From the NCBI GenBank assembly GCA_035236585.1, contig CP141127.1, positions 48,436,001 through 48,500,000 of the forward strand: a DNA stretch of 64,000 bases. Reading direction: 5' to 3'. Within the stretch, counting starts at the first letter, position 1; each line of letters starts with the position of its first letter. Below the pieces are notes generated by a model that worked only from the letters and a program-made list of their open reading frames with translations, had not been told where the DNA came from and made no database searches. The translations under genes were made by a program, and so were the position numbers. Positions 57,700 through 64,000 of this stretch are shown here, one piece after another. Origin of the DNA: Warburgia ugandensis (lineage: Eukaryota > Streptophyta > Magnoliopsida > Canellales > Canellaceae).

Positions 57700-57823
<124 letters not shown>

Positions 57824-58082
57824 TGCTACATTATTAAACATTATTTCTTCTTAGATTTTAGCTAGGAAAAAATAAGTTTTCAAGAGGTGAAGTATAGTGG
57901 AAAAGAAGTGCATATATTGAGAAAAAATATAGGATCTAAAATGTTTTTCTCTTTGGAGTGTAAAAAAATAGGAAAGTTATGGGTGAGAATTAATAGTTGA
58001 GATCATTGCACATTTAAAGTTACCTGAAGTGTATTATTTCCATGGAAAGAATCAACATAAGAATAAAGACTTTTAGGAAGAA

Positions 58083-60775
<2,693 letters not shown>

Positions 60776-61039
60776 AATTTTGGGTATTTCATTTAAGAAA
60801 GTGGATTTGAAGATTGAATATGGACTACCAACTATTTCAGCATTTATGGGAAGTGTAGTTTAGTCTTTTGTTTTTTGTCTTTCTTATTTTCATTCATTGT
60901 AATGCTCAAAGGATTGAATGTAATGGAAGTTAATTTCAGTAACTTTAGTTATTATTTTGTCATATTTTGATTTTAAGTTTATTCTTTAATTCATCGTTTG
61001 GTTATGGTGGTTGTTATATGTCTTTAGCATTATCTTTCA

Positions 61040-61463
61040 TCTTGTTTTAGTTCTAGCTTCGATTTAGTAAGCTTAAGTCATTTAATTTCTCTTGTTTAAG
61101 TATAACAGAACTTCATATTTCATGCATTAGTTTAGGATTTGGTGCTATATTTTCATACTATATCCTCCATGTGCATTTGACCTTGCATCACTACTACTGA
61201 CTACTGTACACTTGCAAGAAAACCCAAATAAGCTTACAAGGATGAAACGCAATTTCTTGTTTTAGTTCTAGCGATTTAGTTAGTTTAAGTCATTTAATTT
61301 CTCTTGTTTAAGTATAACAGAACTTCATATTTCATGCATTAGTTTAGGATTTGGTGCTATATTTTCATACTATATCCTCCATGTGCATTTGACCTTGCAT
61401 CACTACTACTGACTACTGTACGCTTGCAAGAAAACCCAAATAAGCTTACAAGGATGAAACGCA
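61040..61463. repeat. 212-bp near-identical tandem duplication
   Basis: GATGAAACGC occurs at 61241 and 61453, giving a period of 212. Copy 1 is 61040-61251 and copy 2 is 61252-61463; I see only a few differences near the start and one A/G change. It covers the end of LTR B and about 25 bases beyond it. Confidence 0.9.
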
Positions 61464-62392
61464 AAGAAAACGGAGAGAATGGAAAAGATTTGGAAGAAGA
61501 AATAAGTCTAGAGAAAACTTAGAAGAAGAGCCCATCCGGAAAAGAAGAGTGGATTGATAGGAACGTCCTCCTTATATAGGCAAAGTGGTGTTGACATAAC
61601 ACTTGAGTCACTTTAGGTGTTTTCATGGCCAACGGAGGACAATCTAAATGTTTTGGAAAAAATGCAGATGAACCAGCCCCCGTTATCAGAGTCAGTTAAT
61701 ACAATCATTCCAAATGTATTTGGGAGAGATTCTCCGGTACATATAAGGACTAGCACTGAATGCTTGATAAGGAAAGGAAGTTATCCCTCATTTGTCTCTA
61801 TTTAAGGCATGGGTAGAGGCTGCTTTCAGCGGATTCTTCCCCTTTTGAGGCAGGACGGGTAGGAGGTTATGAACCCGACTATATCGAAGAGGAAATTCAG
61901 AGGTAACATATCATATGCCCTTTTTTCCATTCTTGATGGGTGACGCTGTGTCTGGGCCAATGATAATCTTGCACAAGTTGGGGTGATATATCCCACCGAG
62001 AAATCACAAGATTAGTATAATGCTTGGAGAAGAGGTGATAAAAACTGCTATCCGTGCCTTCGTGAGGTGTGCTTGATGATTCTTACTGGTAACAAAGTAT
62101 AGTTACACCTGTGAGGTATGCTAATTGTCCCCTCCATTAGTAACAAAGCGCACAGACATTTTGTTTGCTAATGTGGACGTGGCCACCTGCCAAGGGTCAT
62201 TGGATTTGCACAAAATCAGTCATATCGACCGGGTCAGCTTGAGGACCCAACAGAACCCGTCTATTCGGGCAAACTGGCATTGCCTCTGAGTGGCATGTGA
62301 ATCACCCGTTGTTCCTTGTGTAAGCTAGATATCAACTTGTACACTCGTCGCGCCACCCGCAAGAAAAAGATAAATAAAGGGGGGTGTCTACA
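61464..62392 (-). mobile_element. Partial LTR of a TGTAGACACCCCC-type gypsy element (J)
   Basis: On the minus strand it starts TGTAGACACCCCCCTTTATT at 62392, followed by CGGGTGGCGCGACGAG, a start that I recognise from plant gypsy (Ogre/Tat-like) LTRs. A TATA box CCTATATAAGGAGG lies at about 61567-61580. It ends against the 212-bp duplication at 61463, so its inner part and internal region are missing. Family naming is from memory of the LTR start. Confidence 0.55.
61571..61580 (-). promoter_or_regulatory. TATA box of LTR J
   Basis: CCTATATAAG on the minus strand, followed by GGAGGACGTTCCTATC, a normal LTR promoter layout. Confidence 0.5.
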
Positions 62393-64000
62393 AGCATGAT
62401 GCCAGAACCGTGTCGGTGGCCTCTTGATCCCAACAGTACTATCAGCATAGTTGACATCGGGGTTTAGTAATGAGCCAGATGTTCGATGGATGACCCGATC
62501 AATTGACCTGGCAACATGGGGTACGCTGTCATCCGATAACTTCACTGAGGAAACTGATATTGATTTTAGGTTTTTACCAAAGCCTATCTAGTCTAAACAT
62601 GCATTAAATTAACTACCATAATAAAACAAGTTTGCGGCGCTACCTTCTGTTTGCAACGGAGATTGTGAGTTAAAGAGTTTCATATGTTCTCTCCGACAAT
62701 AAACAAGACGCAACAACATAAGCAACGCAAAATAAACACCACGATGTAGAGTTGGAGAAGATTCGCAAGTATCGCTTACATATTATATCATGTTCCAAAG
62801 GTGTTAACAACAATTGCTAGGAAGAAAGGCATGTGGGAAAGTTCAAATCGGTGATCCAAGTCTGCTACAAATCCGTCACACTACCTTTGATTCCGTCTAG
62901 ATTAGATGATCCTAGACTCCTGATTCACGTTGCTTTGTTTGAGTTTTGCGTATAAAATGTGAACCGTTGATCATTGTTGGAACTATACCTTGTAAATTCA
63001 AATATCCGTCTAGGAAGGCACTACTTTTTTTTTAGTACAAGCAAAAGAACTAGAAACGAAACCACTGACATTCTCTTAGATCTATCCATCCTCTAATGGG
63101 ATGGAGGGTACCGACGTCAAATGCCGACCTAGCGTCAATGGCAGAGGCGCCTCTTGCCGAGCTACTCGACTTTGTGGCGGGAACGATCCATTTGGTCATC
63201 TGCTGTTCGTATGCAAGTTTAATGGCATAGATTAACACATTGATTTTTATAAGTGGATCCACAACTTTGGGCTTCTACCCGGATCGTGACAACCACTTTC
63301 TCCATGATCGGTCTCTCTTTTATATGACCTCAAAGGTGGTGACAAAGTCCTGGATGTTAGCTCTCAGTGTTCGTCGCTCTTTTACCTAATTGTACATAGA
63401 AAGGAATGTACCTTTACAGAGTCTCATGCCATCAAGTGATTCGAGTGCTAAAACCTTTTGTGAAAGTAAAATATTTACAAGGGAGGAATACCACCATAGG
63501 ATGGAACCACATTGTAGACTTGGACCCACATGCTCTTGGTTGTGGACAAGGGAATACCCAACTAGACTAAGGTGCAAAAGTCTACCATATGGCGAGTTGC
63601 CAGCTGCTCACCTTCTGTTGATAGATGATTCTAGCATATGAGGTAATCTACTTTTGACACTGAAAATGGAAAGTTAGGAACTTGCTATAAACAAGAGGCC
63701 AAATTCAACGAGCAAAACCACAATTTTTAGCACACTAAAATCATCACATCCTTGTGATTTTCGGGTTATAAGATATCCAAACTTAGATAAGCAGGTCAAA
63801 TGAACAAAAGATGGGCCCATAGATGAAAAGTGTGAAGTCGATCAGCAACTTACCTTGGGTCCCCATTTGCGTAATCAGGGTCCAGAAAATAGATATCCGA
63901 CCGAGGCTCAAGAGGAGTGGTAGGTGAATTCAGAAGCTAGTCGATCACTAAAACCCCGTTTTATGGCTTGAATCTTTCATTCTCTTGCCCTAACTCTTCT
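62393..64000. other. Unassigned GC-richer stretch to the window end
   Basis: No repeat family or gene is recognised. Base composition is visibly richer in G and C than most of the window. Short open frames exist on both strands (63050-63262 minus with SSSSARGASAIDARSAFDVG; 63390-63641 plus; 62393-62545 minus within a longer frame), but none resembles a protein that I know. It could be the flank that LTR J entered, an older retroelement interior or the edge of a host region. Confidence 0.25.

Noticed and set aside
62393-62545. Host coding exon at the edge of LTR J (minus strand)
   Set aside because: The open frame continues into LTR J, which is noncoding, and the translation matches no protein family that I know.

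Overview
This window looks like plant nuclear DNA, almost certainly from a flowering plant. It is AT-rich, has no bacterial-style operons and is packed with decayed LTR retrotransposons of two typical plant Ty3/gypsy groups. The first is an Athila/Tat-like group with a tRNA-Asp-type primer site (a decayed form of TGGCGCCGTTGCCGGGGA). The second is a Tekay/Del-like chromovirus group with an initiator-tRNA-Met primer site (TGGTATCAGAGC) and LTRs of about 2.6-3.3 kb. There is also a CACTA (En/Spm) DNA-transposon remnant, a piece of an RTE-type LINE and a small plastid insertion carrying trnV-GAC. I found no intact host gene, rRNA or functional tRNA. The species cannot be fixed from the sequence.

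Layout, left to right. 1-2345: two adjacent copies of an LTR-like repeat (family D, plus). 2346-6275: Athila/Tat-like element A (minus) with gag, leader, primer site and LTR. 6276-19243: Tekay/Del-like element E (minus). Its left LTR is interrupted by an inverted D copy (8703-10265) and its interior by another decayed LTR-like block (10266-13320); gag/protease remnants lie at 13.6-15.8 kb and the right LTR at 15957-19243. 19244-21983: an Athila-type LTR fragment, the right part of a CACTA element ending at 21518, and an RTE LINE fragment. 21984-23668: a solo LTR (family F) flanked by a TTACC target duplication. 23674-27840: mostly unassigned, with the plastid insert at 25391-25567 and an LTR end at 26349.

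27841-61226 is best read as one large nest. Outer element B has matching LTRs at 27841-30522 and 57077-61226 and its pol at 53104-55252. Inside it lies element C (about 30680-47984), which is itself interrupted in pol by an F-family element (about 36311-41370). Next to C is element H (47985-53103), with gag but no recognisable pol. A minus-strand LTR starting TGTAGACACCCCC (61464-62392) and a GC-richer unassigned stretch (62393-64000) finish the window.

Nothing here forms a working pathway. The interest lies in structure: a stem-loop kept by paired changes in two LTR families, palindrome clusters, a 3' noncoding module shared by three elements, complementary microsatellites that could fold on each other, methylation-type decay in a tandem duplication, and the nesting order. 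All copy comparisons were made by eye.
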